Part shown: in pieces, positions 20,007-31,943 of the stretch
Position numbering within the stretch: position 1 is the stretch's first letter
Layout: every line of letters begins with the position of its first letter
Source of the DNA: Cladorrhinum sp. PSN259
Taxonomy: Eukaryota > Ascomycota > Sordariomycetes > Sordariales > Podosporaceae
DNA length: 64,000 nt
Assembly (NCBI GenBank): GCA_033725935.1
Contig: MU867116.1
Location: 124,001 to 188,000 of the forward strand
Direction: 5' to 3'
Translations under genes and position numbers: made by a program
Notes under the pieces: model-generated
The model's input: the letters and a program-made list of their open reading frames with translations, nothing else
What the model was told of the DNA's origin: nothing
Databases searched by the model: none

Positions 20007-22384
20007 GGTTGCTAGTCGAATGCTTTGAGCAAAAGGTTCAATCGAGGGCGAATTGTATGGAGGAGGCGAGGTATGGGCTGTCTTCGAGAGCGCAGATTTT
20101 AGAGATTTAATGAGATTATGTGTAGTCTCAAGGTTGCTTTGTGAGTAGTGAAGTTTACCCCCCCCCCCCTGTTTGGAAACTGTGCAGTATTAAATGTTTG
20201 GTGAGGAAGCTTGTACAACTAGGTAGATTTCAAGGTTTGTAATGCACACCCACGTCATCCCAGCCAGTTGTTCGCCAGTCACAAAACGCCATCTTCAACG
20301 ATTGATACGTGTCCCACGACCCAGAGTGGCGGCATATCAGGTCAAAATCATCTCAGGTCAGCCTGATAATACATCCTGTGCTGTCGCTAGGAACATCCTG
20401 AGCCTCTGGTAAGATACCGACCGACACTCGCGTGGCTTTGGAGTAACGTCAGGTAATCCTCACCATTGCATTCAGTTGTTCGTGACCACATCCCTATCAA
20501 CAGGGAGCCCGACGGAAAAGTCTCGCGAGATTTATTTTGAGTTCTGATAGGAGTTGAAATACAGTACCATAGTACTTAACAAAGGTACTGTGTGAGAACT
20601 GAGGGAACTGCATGACCAGCTCTCTTTTCTCTTCTCCTACAGGATCCAGCCCTGGCCGGCCCGTTCCAAGGAAAAGTGCGGGGAACTTTGATCTGTGGTT
20701 GGGGTTTTGGGTACATTACAACGTTGCACGGAAATATTAAGGTTTTAGTATTCATAAATATATTCCGGTGATGTGGGCACATGGCTTATTGGGTAAAGAA
20801 GGCCCGATGCTGTGTCACGAGTATCGGAGAGTCGGGCCATGGAAATTCTGGGCTGAGCTGACAGTGGGTGAGTTGAAGTTGAAGGACATCAGAAGAAGCT
20901 GGAAATGCTGGAGACTTTGGGTTGCATTCGCTGAAAGGTTGTCGTTCGGGTAACGTCCCGGTGCCCACCCCCCGGAAAGTTGTTTGAATGCGGGGTAATC
21001 AAGGCAAGCATCCGTGCACTCCACTCCACTGCGGGATCACCCACTGAGCAGGCAAGGGGCGGTGGATTTACTGCACACTGCGCCTTGAATTAACTACTTG
21101 ATTAAAACACAGAAAAAGATATGAGGCATCGAAAATAAAAAAAGACACGAGTGTATGCGACAGTAGACAGTAATGGATGTGAGAGTAAACCCGAATTACC
21201 TACCAAGTGTGCCCGGTGTCAGTGTGGAGAAATCACCGGCTGTGGACCTGTGGCGTTAAAATGCCGATCTCCACCAAATCTTGTGGCCACCACAAATTCC
21301 GATCTGCTACACGTCATTTCCGTTTTTCTTCTGCTTTTTTAGGGTGTTTTTGTGACCACCTGAATACGAGATCCTTCGGTATGCATCCTGTGGAACAATA
21401 CATAGTAACGGCGGGCGTCACCTTCCCGATTCTACGCTCCATGATGCGACGACGTCGGACGACCCGCATGATGCCCTGGGCCCTGCCTTCGCCGACAATT
21501 GCAGTTGTTCCTGTCGGCGCCTTGGTCGGCACCTTCGCAGGTTCCTTCCGTTCTCAATCCGTCTTGATTTCGCGCCCGATTCCATTAACCAAGATGCATT
21601 GTGCATTCTCACCGCGTTCAGCACAATACGGTGTATTTCCAGACAAGTTACAGTTGCCAAGAAAGAAATAACATAGTATGAATCTTGCATCGGCCCTATT
21701 TTGTCAACCACATGGCCGGGCCCCCATGCCCCTGCTCAACGGCTCGAAAAACGAGCATGCGCTGCAACCCCAGCCAAGCATTGCAGCCTCATTGAATGCT
21801 GGCAATGTCTTCACCGGTACCAAACTTGAGAGGTCTCGGTGGAGACTGGTCCCCGTCCCCCGGTCATTGACGTCCAGAGATAGGATGACGGGCCATTGGC
21901 GCGGCAAGACTCCGACCCACCGGTTGCGATCTTCAACAGGTCCAGGGTGAACAATAAGACGAAAACAGGACAATATATAATTATATTGTTCTCCTCGCAA
22001 CCAGTTGTTTCACCTCTGCACCTTTATCTGCAGGTCGATCTCCCCCTCCACCCGTTCTTTTGGTCCCACGTATCTGGTTGTTCCACAAAAGCACCACAAC
22101 TGCCAGAGCAACCTCAAAGAACGAAGGCGGGAACGTACTCCGCCATGAACCTCCGTGTACTGCTGGCCGCCCTGGCCACCGGTTGTCTTGCCACTGCAAG
22201 CACGGTCAGACATCCAGAGAAGGTATGTTGAGCGAGTCAGCGCTTCGTCCTCCCTTGCCTTCCACTTGCATTACAAGTTGTGGCCGTGTTGTCCCAACTT
22301 TCATCCCATTGTTTATCCGCTGCATGATTTCTTTACCCAGATATCACCACGTGTGTAACATTGCATGATCAACTTAAATCCAAC
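20007..22384. other. Long intergenic region with the beta-glucosidase promoter
   Basis: Contains a C12 run at 20158-20169 and several chance ORFs (for example 21207-21671 +) without domain features. A TATATAA box is at 21974-21980. A possible alternative first exon of the GH3 gene at 22145-22223 encodes a signal-peptide-like sequence (MNLRVLLAALATGCLATAS). Confidence 0.5.
21974..21980 (+). promoter_or_regulatory. TATA-like box upstream of the GH3 gene
   Basis: TATATAA lies 171 bp before ATG 22145 and 411 bp before ATG 22385. Its position suits transcription starting near 22005, which slightly favours the upstream ATG. Confidence 0.35.
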
Positions 22385-25063
22385 ATGCAACTCAAACATG
22401 CGGCCTACTGGCTACCCGTCCTTGCAGCAAGAGCCGCACCTACTAACGACCATCATCATCAGATCGTCAAGCGAGACCTCTCTTACTCACCGCCATCTTA
22501 CCCATCACCATGGATGAACCCCGAGGCAGATGGGTGGGAAGAGGCATATGTCAAAGCTAGGGAGTTTGTCTCACAGATGACCTTGTTGGAAAAGGTCAAT
22601 CTGACCACAGGTGTAGGGTGAGTGACCAATGTTTGATTCCAAAGTAGTGTGTGCTTGTGGCACTAACAACACAATAGGTGGGCCGCAGAGCAGTGCGTAG
22701 GCCAGGTTGGAGCCATTCCTCGATTAGGCCTTCGTAGCTTGTGCATGCACGATTCACCACTAGGCATCCGTGGTACAGACTACAACTCTGCCTTCCCGTC
22801 GGGACAGACAGCCGCCGCTACCTGGGATCGAGGCTTGATTTACAGGCGTGGTTATGCAATCGGCAAGGAAGCCAAGGGCAAGGGTGTTGACGTGATCCTT
22901 GGGCCTGTGGCTGGACCCCTCGGTCGCGCACCTGCTGCAGGCAGGAACTGGGAAGGATTTTCACCTGACCCAGTACTCACAGGAATCGGCATGTCAGAGT
23001 CGATCAAGGGTATCCAAGATGCGGGAACCATCGCTTGCGCCAAGCACTTCATCGGCAACGAACAGGAACACTTCAGACAGTCAGGAGAGGCTCGAGGCTA
23101 CGGGTTCAATGTCAGCGAGAGTTCATCATCCAACATTGACGACAAGACGATGCACGAACTGTATTTGTGGCCTTTTGCCGACGCCGTGCGCGCCGGTGTC
23201 GGATCCGTCATGTGCTCCTACCAGCAACTCAACAACTCGTACGGCTGCCAGAACTCGAAAGCGTTGAACGATTTACTCAAGAATGAGCTTGGATTCCAAG
23301 GGTTCGTCATGAGTGACTGGCAAGCCCAGCACACCGGCGCAGCAAGCGCAGTGGCTGGTCTCGACATGACGATGCCAGGAGACACCGAGTTCAACACAGG
23401 TCTGAGCTACTGGGGCGCCAACCTCACTCTGGCCGTCCTGAACGGCACCGTTCCGGCTTACCGCATCGACGACATGGCAATGCGTATCATGGCTGCCTTT
23501 TTCAAGGTTAACAAGAAGGTTGATGAGCTGGAGCCCATCAACTTCTCTTTCTGGACTCTGGACACGTACGGACCAATCCACTGGGCCGCTAACAAGGGTT
23601 ATCAGCAGATCAACTATCATGTTGATGTCCGGGCCGATCATGCAAATCTCATCCGTGAGATTGGGGCTAAAGGAACAGTTCTTCTCAAGAACACTGGCTC
23701 ACTGCCTCTCAGCAAGCCCAAGTTCCTGGCTGTTATCGGCGAGGATGCTGGTCCTAACCCGAATGGCCCCAATTCTTGCAACGATCGTGGGTGTGACAAT
23801 GGTACTTTGGCTATGGGCTGGGGTTCAGGTACTTCTAACTTTCCGTACCTGGTCACACCGGACGCTGCTCTGCAATCCCAGGCCCTCAAGGATGGTACTC
23901 GGTACGAGAGCGTCCTCTCCAACTACGCTACCTCTCAGACCAAAGCTTTGGTATCCCAGGCCAACGTCACAGCAGTCGTCTTTGTCAACGCCGACTCCGG
24001 TGAAGGATACATCAACGTCGACGGCAACATGGGTGACCGCAAGAACCTCACGTTGTGGAAGGGTGGTGATAATCTTGTCAAGAATGTTTCCAGCTGGTGT
24101 CCCAACACGATTGTTGTAATTCACTCAGTTGGTCCTGTCCTTCTCACGGATTGGTACAACAACCCCAACATCACCGCCATTCTCTGGGCCGGTCTCCCCG
24201 GACAGGAATCCGGCAACTCTATCACTGACGTTCTTTACGGCAAAGTCAATCCCTCAGGCCGCTCTCCCTTTACTTGGGGTGCCACTCGCGAGGGGTATGG
24301 CGCAGATGTGCTTTACACAGCCAACAACGGAAACGGAGCCCCTCAGCAGGACTTCACGGAAGGCATCTTTATTGATTACAGATACTTCGACAAGGCCAAC
24401 GCCTCTGTTATTTACCCGTTCGGCCATGGGCTGAGCTATACGACGTTCAAGTACAGCAATTTGGTTGTCCAAAAGAAAAGCGCGGGGCCTTACAAGCCTA
24501 CCACTGGATCTACCACGACTGCGCCCACATTTGGAAACTACTCGACTAACCTTGCGGATTACTTGTTCCCTTCCAACCAGTTCGAGTATATTTATCAGTA
24601 CATTTATCCATACCTCAACGTCACCGATCCCAAGAAGGCATCTGCGGATCCCAAGTATGGACAGACGGCTGAGCAGTTCCTGCCCCCTCACGCTACGGAC
24701 AGCACTGCTCAGCCTTTGTTGAGATCTTCGGGAGGAAACTCGCCTGGAGGTAACAGGGAACTGTATGATGTCTTGTACGAAGTCACGGCAGATATCACAA
24801 ACACCGGGAAGGTGGTGGGTGATGAGGTCGTGCAGTTGTATGTTTCACTTGGTGGGCCCGAAGATCCCAAGGTTGTGTTGAGGGATTTTGATAAATTGAG
24901 GATTGAGCCGGGGCAGACGGCGAAGTTTAGAGGGAAGGTGACGAGGAGGGATTTGAGTAACTGGGATGTGGAAGTGCAGGACTGGGTTGTTAGTGAGTTT
25001 GAGAAGAATGTGTTTGTGGGTAAGAGTAGTAGGGAGTTGGAGTTGAGTGCTAAGCTCACTTGA
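22385..25063 (+). CDS. GH3 beta-glucosidase, secreted
   Basis: Two exons, 22385-22617 and 22678-25063, giving 872 aa. The intron is GTGAGT...CAATAG, and splicing restores LTTGVGWAAEQCVGQ. GH3 order: EAYVKAREFVSQMTLLEKV, GIRGTDYNSAFPSGQTAAAT, KHFIGNEQEHFRQ, then GFVMSDWQAQHTG with the catalytic nucleophile Asp near residue 291. The second alpha/beta domain (VLLKNTGSLPLS; WAGLPGQESGNS) follows, then a C-terminal fibronectin-III-like domain (EVTADITNTGKVVGDEVVQLY). It hydrolyses cellobiose and other beta-glucosides outside the cell. The start is uncertain: MQLKHAAYWLPVLAARAAP is a weak signal peptide, whereas MNLRVLLAALATGCLATAS at 22145 is a strong one but joins in frame only through a 10-nt micro-exon. 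The catalytic part is certain. Confidence 0.93.
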
Positions 25064-25845
25064 GATTGCGAGGATTGACGGGATGTCAGGAACGGATAAG
25101 AGAAAACATGCCGGAAAATAATTGGGATTCAAGGAGGAGAGATGGTGGGAGCGTGACAAAACTCCCTGTAGTTGAAGGTGGTTCGGTTTTGAAAGGAGCG
25201 GGTTACCGTGAATAATGTAGGGTTGGAAAAGAAATAATTATGAATAATGATTTATTGCCAAATTATGTTTTGGGCGTTTGTTGAGCAACTTACTTCAACC
25301 ACATTCGTTGTGTTCATATTACGTAGACATTTCTTGATACATCTATACTCTTGCGAAGCAACTCTCAGCAGCGCCAATGGTTAAGCAGAACGGCAGCGCT
25401 ATGTGCATGTATCTAGTAGCTATTCTTGGTTGGGTACTTTGCTCTTAATGTGGTTGGGTCATGGTATATCTTTGTGAAGACTTGGAAAAGGAGTTTGGGG
25501 GAAAGTGGCGACTCGGAAAGCTTTGTCGAGGCGGATCAGCCTCTGTCGTAGGCAAAGAAGGCTGGGTGTGGAAAATAGATACTGCACATGTGTGTATTAG
25601 AAGCGAGAGAGAAAGAAATGGCTGCTGAAAGACCAAGTGGAAGGTAACTTTCCAGATGGGGTTATTTGGCTCAGAGAAAAGCAACAGTAGGTAGGGTACA
25701 TGGCTCAATTGAATTCGATTTATTTACATTGTGTAGATTTGCAATTCTTTTCATTTCCTTTGAGGCATTCCTTGTATTATTGATGTTTGCCATTGAATTC
25801 CTGTAGATTAGGAACTGATCTTGTTGCACCCATGTGCCTGCATTA
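25064..25845. other. Intergenic between convergent genes
   Basis: 3' flanks of the GH3 gene (+) and the ABM-like gene (-). No supported gene or repeat. Confidence 0.6.
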
Positions 25846-26684
25846 TCAGAACGAGGCAACCCAGGCCAAATTCACATGCTCCTCCTTCGCCTCGACGGCC
25901 CCAACCTCCCGCAACTCGTCCTGCCAGTCCGGTTTTGCTCCTGGAATCCAAGTCCTCCATGCCTGCTCTGCCTCGGAACTAAGCCACTTGCGGAGAATGA
26001 TGCCATCTTGCACCTCCCCAATCCCTAATATCTGCCGCGGTGCCTGCGCCCACCCGTGCTGCAGGTCAGGGACTCGCGATGCAATAGGGACCGACATCAT
26101 GGCAATTTTCAAAACAGGGTCTATGAGCGTGCTGTACGACGGGTACTGTGGACCCCGCAGCTTGCCGTAGAGCTCTCGCTGGGCGGCTGTGATGGGAAGG
26201 GGGAGCGAGACGGTGAAGAAAGACAGCCAGCCGCGCAGATAGTCGGGATCGGCAGCGATCGAAAAGGTGAACTTGACTGTCTCAACGGACGGTGAATCCA
26301 GGGCAGCGAGAAACGAGTCATACGCAGGAGATGTGCAGAACTGGTCGGCGCTTTCTAGGTCCTGCCAGGCTGTGTTTGGGTGCAAGCACGAGAATTGTCA
26401 GTCACTTCCGAACAGGGCATTGAAGAAGATCAGGGGAGAGGCGTACTGATAGCGAACAGCGCAATTTCGGGGTCTTCAGCGACGCGGCCGCACGCCACCA
26501 TTTGACAGCCTTGCACTTTCATGAGCACACTAAACATGGTTTCCCACTCGTGTTTTCGCTCTTGTGGAATGTCGCCATCTTGGTCCTCGGCAGGAAGAGC
26601 GGGTGGAAGGGGGCGACTGAGTGGAACGCGGGTTCGCACTAACATGACCACACCCCCCGGGTCGATCTTTCTTGTGCGCGCCAT
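25846..26684 (-). CDS. ABM-like (dimeric alpha/beta barrel) protein
   Basis: Two exons: 26684-26447 and 26369-25846, giving 253 aa. The intron GTACGC...AACACAG is phase 1, and the join gives LFAITWQDLESADQF. The pattern VVMLVRTRVPL, then WETMFSVLMKVQGCQ, then ITWQDLESADQFCTSPAYDSFLAAL is that of antibiotic-biosynthesis-monooxygenase-like dimeric ferredoxin-fold proteins. A second, less conserved half begins at TVKFTFSIAADP. Members degrade or oxidise small aromatic compounds without cofactor, or are simply binding proteins; no activity can be assigned. No signal peptide. Its 5' end is 173 bp from the stop codon of the metallopeptidase gene on the same strand. Confidence 0.55.
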
Positions 26685-26857
26685 GATTGCAGAAGGGAAG
26701 AGGTTGGAGGGAACTTTGAAATTAGAGGGGATTTGTGGCACTTTTTAAACACACGCATTTAGCATGCTATGTACCTGGCCACTGTGGGCCACTGTGGGCC
26801 TCTTGTATGTACGATACATGTAATTTACATCTAGCTAGAGGGCCCTTGGCTCACTCA

Positions 26858-28011
26858 TCAACCCAGCGTCTTCCCCCACGATGGCTGCTTTGCAAGTTTC
26901 ACCGCCTTTGAGGGATCACTAAAGTCCCAGCTTCCTCTCCCGAGATGATACATTGCCAACCCAAAGAAAGCCAACGTCTCTGGATTTTTCCGCGCTTGCA
27001 CGGCATCGCTTCTGGCCAACTCCAAGGTGCCGTCAATGGTGTATGCTTCGGCCTTTCCCGAGAGCACCTCTCTGCCACGAACAAGATGGAACATCTCGTG
27101 CAGGAAGGTGATGCTGCGGGGCTGGTAGTTCTGCAGCCGACTGCCTGCGGTGACCTTGTCAGAGCCTGGCATCGGGTCGTAATAGTCACGGTCGGTGAAG
27201 GCGTTGGGGCAGATCATCATGAGTGGGACCGCCGTACCCGGGTCCGCTCCCCTCGGGCTGACATCCCAGGTGAGGGCACTGTTTTCCGGGTCATCGCAAT
27301 ACCGACTCATGTCGACCGAGTCGAAGGTGTATTCATTGATCTCCTGCATCCAGTAGGGGTTCTTGTTTTTTGTCAACTTGGTCGTGAACATCTCATAAAT
27401 AGTTTTGTGTTTGGTCGGGTCCGCGGGGTCAGGAATGGGACGACCCATCTGGTCAAAGGCTGCATCGTTTTTATCTTTTGCAATCATGAAGTCGTGGTTG
27501 CAGAAGAGCCAAGGCTGTCTGAAGTCGAGAAGATTTGCGTTGTTCTGGTTCAGAAAGCTAAAGACCTGGCGAAGATGGGCTAAAAAGAAAAAGAAGAAGA
27601 AAAGAAATACAGTCAGCTGGAAGTGAGAGGAACCGACATCCGGCATCACTCACTCAGGATGGCTTTGCGACCGGCGTCGCCGTCTGTGGGTTTGATCCCG
27701 AAGAAGGTGGTGACAGCCTTCTGCACATCCACATCATTGGCATAATTGTTCATGGCGGCTACTGCTGCTTCTGCCATATCATAGGACTCATCATACCTGC
27801 GGCATCGAATGGCCTTGGTTAGTTATTTTCATCCAAGTATTTAGAGAGAGACTTGGGTTTCATACCAGGTGTCTAGTAAGTCCGCGAGCGGTTCACAGTT
27901 TGGGGTAATGTAGAAAGATCCAAAGATACTAACAGCATCTGCCGCTACTCGGTGGTAAGTAGATACCCAGAGGCCCACGGCCGCAGCCACAAAGGAGAGT
28001 TTGGGAAGCAT
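26858..28011 (-). CDS. Secreted HExxH metallopeptidase-like protein (aspzincin/M35-like)
   Basis: Three exons: 28011-27866, 27796-27654, 27579-26858; 336 aa. Splices are GTATGA...CCGCAG and GTGAGT...TTTTAG and give DLLDTWYDESYDM and AILTHLRQVFSF. A signal peptide (MLPKLSFVAAAVGLWVST) starts the protein. The zinc site is FLHEMFHLV (HExxH) near residue 248. Downstream, DGTLELARSDAVQARKNPET and FFGLAMYHL recall the Asp-containing, NADNYA-like region of aspzincins, where the third zinc ligand is Asp rather than Glu. It probably cleaves proteins outside the cell. It lacks the usual disulphide-rich pattern of classical deuterolysins, so a diverged or inactive member is possible. Confidence 0.65.
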
Positions 28012-28658
28012 CTCGTTAGCCGTTAGAAAAGACAGAACACAAGGAATTAAATAGACGGCAAGGTCAGAGTAGAAGACATGATTGTATTTATGGCCATCTA
28101 CCGACATACCTGGGATATCTCAAGAGTAGGGGCCGAGATGCGAGGTCCAAAGCGTCCCCAGATGCCGTAGAGCCGGAGCAGGCAGCGATTCGACTCTGAA
28201 GGAAACATACTATTGAAAATGGAAACTCTTCAGTACCACATTGCTCCATAGTATACAGGAGGCAATTGTTTTTAGCGATTTTCAGCGAGATACTACTCCG
28301 CCGTTATCCACGTTAAGAGGTTTAGGTCCCGTTAGAAACCCCTTCAATGGCGCCGTACCCCGCCAATAAAATGAACGAAGGATCAAATTCAATCATGATT
28401 GAAATAAGGTTTCCACGTCCAGACAAAAACCTCGGAAGGTTAAGGCACTCAGCGGAGAGATCTCGGTCAAAAAACGGCATCACGAACGTGCTGCCTGAAA
28501 GACTCCAAAATGGGGTGGCGGAAAGCGCGACTGGATGAAAGAGGTAAATAAGGCAGCTGCGCCCTCCAAGTTCCGTTATCATTCAAATCCATGGTCACAG
28601 GTGCACCGGCTCCCGCCTTCCTGCCTTGCACTGATTTCCTCCATTCATTTATTCACCG
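28012..28658. other. Divergent promoter region between metallopeptidase and GH71 genes
   Basis: 5' flanks of two divergent secreted-enzyme genes (-/+), so co-regulation is possible (inference). No repeats or supported ORFs. Confidence 0.55.
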
Positions 28659-31600
28659 ATGCGCCTGCCTTCGTTCCCAGCAGCGTCACTGCTGCTGCTG
28701 GCGATCGCCGGCCCGATCCAGCACGCACTCTCCAAGGCCGTGTTTGCGCATTTCATGCTCGAGTATGTCGACTCATGGGATGTCGGAAAATGGGAGTCTG
28801 AGATTGCCCTGGCACAGGCCGCTCACATTGATGCCTTCGCCCTCAACATGCGCCAGGACGACGACACAGCGGCCAGTTCAGCCCAGAAAGCATTCAAGGC
28901 GGCCGAAAACAAGGGCTTCAAGCTTTTGTTCTCGTTCGACTATGCCGGTGGTGGTCCCTGGCCCGCCCCCATCGTCAAGGCATACCTCAATGTCTACCGG
29001 TCCAGCTCGGCCTACTTCAAGCACAACGGCAAACCCTTTGCCTCGACATTCGAGGGTCCCGACAGCGCCAGCGACTGGAAGGCTATCAAAGACGAAACTA
29101 ATGCCTTCTTTGTGCCCGATTGGTCCTCGCTCGGTGCTAAAGCCGCGCTCGAGATTGAGCCTGGCGTTCCGGACGGCCTCTTCAGCTGGGCGGGCTGGCC
29201 ATGGGGCAATACCGACATGGACACGTACGTCGATGCCTCCTACCAGCAGTACCTGAATGGCCTTCCCTACATGATGCCTGTCTCGCCATGGTTCTACACC
29301 AACCTCCCCGGCTACAACAAGAACTGGGTGTGGCGTGGCGATGACCTCTGGTACGACCGCTGGCAGGAGGTTCTCTTCGTTCAGCCCGAGTGGGTCCAAA
29401 TCCTGACCTGGAATGACTACGGAGAGTCGCACTACATTGGTCCTTTGCATGACGAAGAGATGGAGTTGTTCGACGAGGACCACGGCAGGGCTGCCTTCAA
29501 TTATGCCGAAAACATGCCGCACGATGCCTGGCGCCAGCATATCTTGCCTTTTATGATTGACCAGTACAAGACAAACCAGAGCACGGTCACCCAGGAAGCC
29601 ATTGTGGCCTGGTACCGGCTCACCCCCGGCGCCGCCTGCAATGACGGCCGGACGTCGGGCAATACGCACAGCCAGCTGCAGGTTGAGTTTGCCCCAACAA
29701 AAGTCTCTCAGGACAAGATCTTCTTCTCGGCCCTTCTCTCGTCAAACAAGGCAGTTACGGTCACAGTCGGCGGTGTCAACCTCGCCGCCGACTGGAGCAG
29801 CAAACCCGCCGGCGGCGTCGGCGTCTACCATGGTAGTGTCAGTTACGGGTCCAACTTGGGCGCCGTCGTCGTCACCGTGGGTGACATGGTCTTCAGCGGT
29901 GAGCCCATTACCACCAACTGCAACCGTGTCAAGGGCCAGAGCGGACTCACCAACTGGAACGCGTGGGTTGGCAGCAAGGCTGGTTCGACCGTAAACGCCA
30001 AGGCCCCGTCCATCTCCAACTACGTCTGCATCCGCGGCAAGGGCGTGGGCAACTTCGCTGGTCTCTGCGATTTCAGCTGTCACTACGGGTATTGCCCCAT
30101 TGGCGCCTGCACATGCACGGCGATAGGCCCTCAGGTCACAAGGCCCGGCCCGGAAACCCCCGGCTACGGAGTCATAGGCTATCCTGCCGAGGGATTGAGC
30201 GCGAGCTACAGCGGTCTCTGCTCTTTCGTCTGCAATTATGGATGGTGCCCCGCTGGTGTATGTGGCACTACCCAGCACACGCCCGTCGTCCCCAAGGTTT
30301 CCGAGTTCTTGCCCTCTGCGTGCACCAGCGGCACAGGAGCCGGCGACCTCGAGGGTCTCTGCAGCTATTCCTGCAACTATGGCTTTTGCCCCATGCATTC
30401 GTGCACTTGCACCGGCCAAGGTGCTTTGAACCTTCCGCCCGCCACCAAAGGCCTCAGCGGCCGGGGCGACCCCGACAATGACAAGGATCCTTTTATTTAT
30501 GACGACCTGTGCGACTTTGCCTGCAGCCGCGGCTACTGCCCTCCCGGCCCTTGCGTTTACAAGGGGAGTCAGGACGCGGGAGACGGCATCGTCTACGGCG
30601 ACCCGGAGATGTGGGAGGATCCTGAACCCGTAGCCAAGTGCATTCCCCCGTGCACTTTCATCCCTCCGCCCTGGCAGATTCCTGATGGTGGCTCTACCGT
30701 CATTGAGATCCCACCAGTTACAACGAGTTTGGAGGTTGGATGCTCGACGGGAATGACCACCTACACCAGGAACAATGTTGTCACTTCAGAGGTTCTGCTC
30801 ACCATCATCACCCAGACAACCATCATTGCCGTACCCCGTATCACCACCACTGAGATCAACTGGTGGAATATCGACATTCCATTGGGCGTTGAGAACTCAG
30901 TCATTACCCTCACAAGCAGCGTCCTCCCACCAGTCATCACCATCACCAACGACGCAAACCGCTTCCCAGGCGTTGCCTGCCCAACTGTCACCCGCACGAT
31001 CCACCTTCCTCCGTGGCCCTATGTTACCCCTTCAGGTGGGAGCACCCACAAGTCGGACGACCCGCCCGTCACCATCAAGTATACATCATCCACGTCGAGT
31101 AGCAAAAAAACCTCCACCACCGACAGCCCCGATCATGGCTCGTGTGGCAACTGCAAGAAGGGCCACCGTTGCACCGGCCTGTTCTGCAACATGCCCGGAT
31201 TTCCTCCGTTCCCTGACGTGGATTTCATGGACCCCAAGAACCCAGACAATCCCTACGGACATGGCAAACCCCCCTATGAGCCTGAACCTGAAAAGTGTAC
31301 CACGCAAACCTACTCAACATGCACGACGGGTTGTATTGCCGGGGGCAGCTGCACCAGCACCTGTGCGACCGCCTACAAGTGCTCGGGGACCGATTCGTCG
31401 ACGATTGGCACCCAGACGCTCGCGGGAGTGGCTACCGCCATCGAGGAAGCTTGGAACCGCGAGACGCACGGAGCCGCATGGACGAGCTCGCTCTACCAGG
31501 GGATCCGCTCCGACCTCCAGATGCTGTACGGGACCTCTACAACAACCACGACAACCACGACTACCAAGACAACCACAACAACCACGGCCAGACCAGCGCC

Positions 31601-31943
31601 GTCGGGTACTGCGGATGCCTACAGTGTGTATTTCTGGGAGTGCTCAGGCGGCGGCCTGTCCTCGATGCTGTACTACGTCGGCAAGACTGGAGATGGCGAG
31701 TGCGGCTCCGTGAATGGCCTAGCCGAGGGCGGCCCAGCTAATGCCGGCGGAATGAAGTACAGCATCTGCGGCTCGTCGCGGTCGATGACTAGCGGTGATG
31801 ACTTCTCCACCTATTTCACTAGCACGGGCGGACAGTGCGTCGCTCCAAGCTCGGGGAAGGGACCGGTTTCGTGTAAAAATAACAGCGGCCAGAAATGTAC
31901 GGTAACAAGGACTTTGACATGCCACGATGTCTGTAAGGGGTAA
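28659..31943 (+). CDS. GH71 alpha-1,3-glucanase (mutanase) with Cys-rich repeats, multi-domain
   Basis: Intronless ORF of 1094 aa. Signal peptide MRLPSFPAASLLLLAIAGP. Residues ~27-430 are a GH71 catalytic domain: KAVFAHFMLEYVDSWDVGKW start, IDAFALNMRQDD, KLLFSFDYAGGGPW and LTWNDYGESHYIGP. GH71 enzymes hydrolyse alpha-1,3-glucan, chiefly of fungal walls. After it come four tandem Cys-rich modules (about residues 456-635) of the type GLCDFSCHYGYCPIGACTC, GLCSFVCNYGWCPAGVC, GLCSYSCNYGFCPMHSCTC and DLCDFACSRGYCPPGPC. A Pro/Ile/Thr-rich region, another Cys cluster (CTTGCIAGGSCTSTCATAY), a poly-Thr linker near 960-985 and a Cys-containing C-terminal domain follow. The repeats may bind wall polymers (inference). 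High GC codon use and absence of introns set it apart from its neighbours. Confidence 0.88.
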   Translation: MRLPSFPAASLLLLAIAGPIQHALSKAVFAHFMLEYVDSWDVGKWESEIALAQAAHIDAFALNMRQDDDTAASSAQKAFKAAENKGFKLLFSFDYAGGGPWPAPIVKAYLNVYRSSSAYFKHNGKPFASTFEGPDSASDWKAIKDETNAFFVPDWSSLGAKAALEIEPGVPDGLFSWAGWPWGNTDMDTYVDASYQQYLNGLPYMMPVSPWFYTNLPGYNKNWVWRGDDLWYDRWQEVLFVQPEWVQILTWNDYGESHYIGPLHDEEMELFDEDHGRAAFNYAENMPHDAWRQHILPFMIDQYKTNQSTVTQEAIVAWYRLTPGAACNDGRTSGNTHSQLQVEFAPTKVSQDKIFFSALLSSNKAVTVTVGGVNLAADWSSKPAGGVGVYHGSVSYGSNLGAVVVTVGDMVFSGEPITTNCNRVKGQSGLTNWNAWVGSKAGSTVNAKAPSISNYVCIRGKGVGNFAGLCDFSCHYGYCPIGACTCTAIGPQVTRPGPETPGYGVIGYPAEGLSASYSGLCSFVCNYGWCPAGVCGTTQHTPVVPKVSEFLPSACTSGTGAGDLEGLCSYSCNYGFCPMHSCTCTGQGALNLPPATKGLSGRGDPDNDKDPFIYDDLCDFACSRGYCPPGPCVYKGSQDAGDGIVYGDPEMWEDPEPVAKCIPPCTFIPPPWQIPDGGSTVIEIPPVTTSLEVGCSTGMTTYTRNNVVTSEVLLTIITQTTIIAVPRITTTEINWWNIDIPLGVENSVITLTSSVLPPVITITNDANRFPGVACPTVTRTIHLPPWPYVTPSGGSTHKSDDPPVTIKYTSSTSSSKKTSTTDSPDHGSCGNCKKGHRCTGLFCNMPGFPPFPDVDFMDPKNPDNPYGHGKPPYEPEPEKCTTQTYSTCTTGCIAGGSCTSTCATAYKCSGTDSSTIGTQTLAGVATAIEEAWNRETHGAAWTSSLYQGIRSDLQMLYGTSTTTTTTTTTKTTTTTTARPAPSGTADAYSVYFWECSGGGLSSMLYYVGKTGDGECGSVNGLAEGGPANAGGMKYSICGSSRSMTSGDDFSTYFTSTGGQCVAPSSGKGPVSCKNNSGQKCTVTRTLTCHDVCKG

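Noticed and set aside
26945..27583. 212-codon ORF on the + strand
   Set aside because: Antisense shadow of the metallopeptidase gene, whose HExxH motif and splice sites support the - strand.
28878..29669. 263-codon ORF on the - strand
   Set aside because: Antisense shadow of the GH71 catalytic domain in GC-rich coding sequence.
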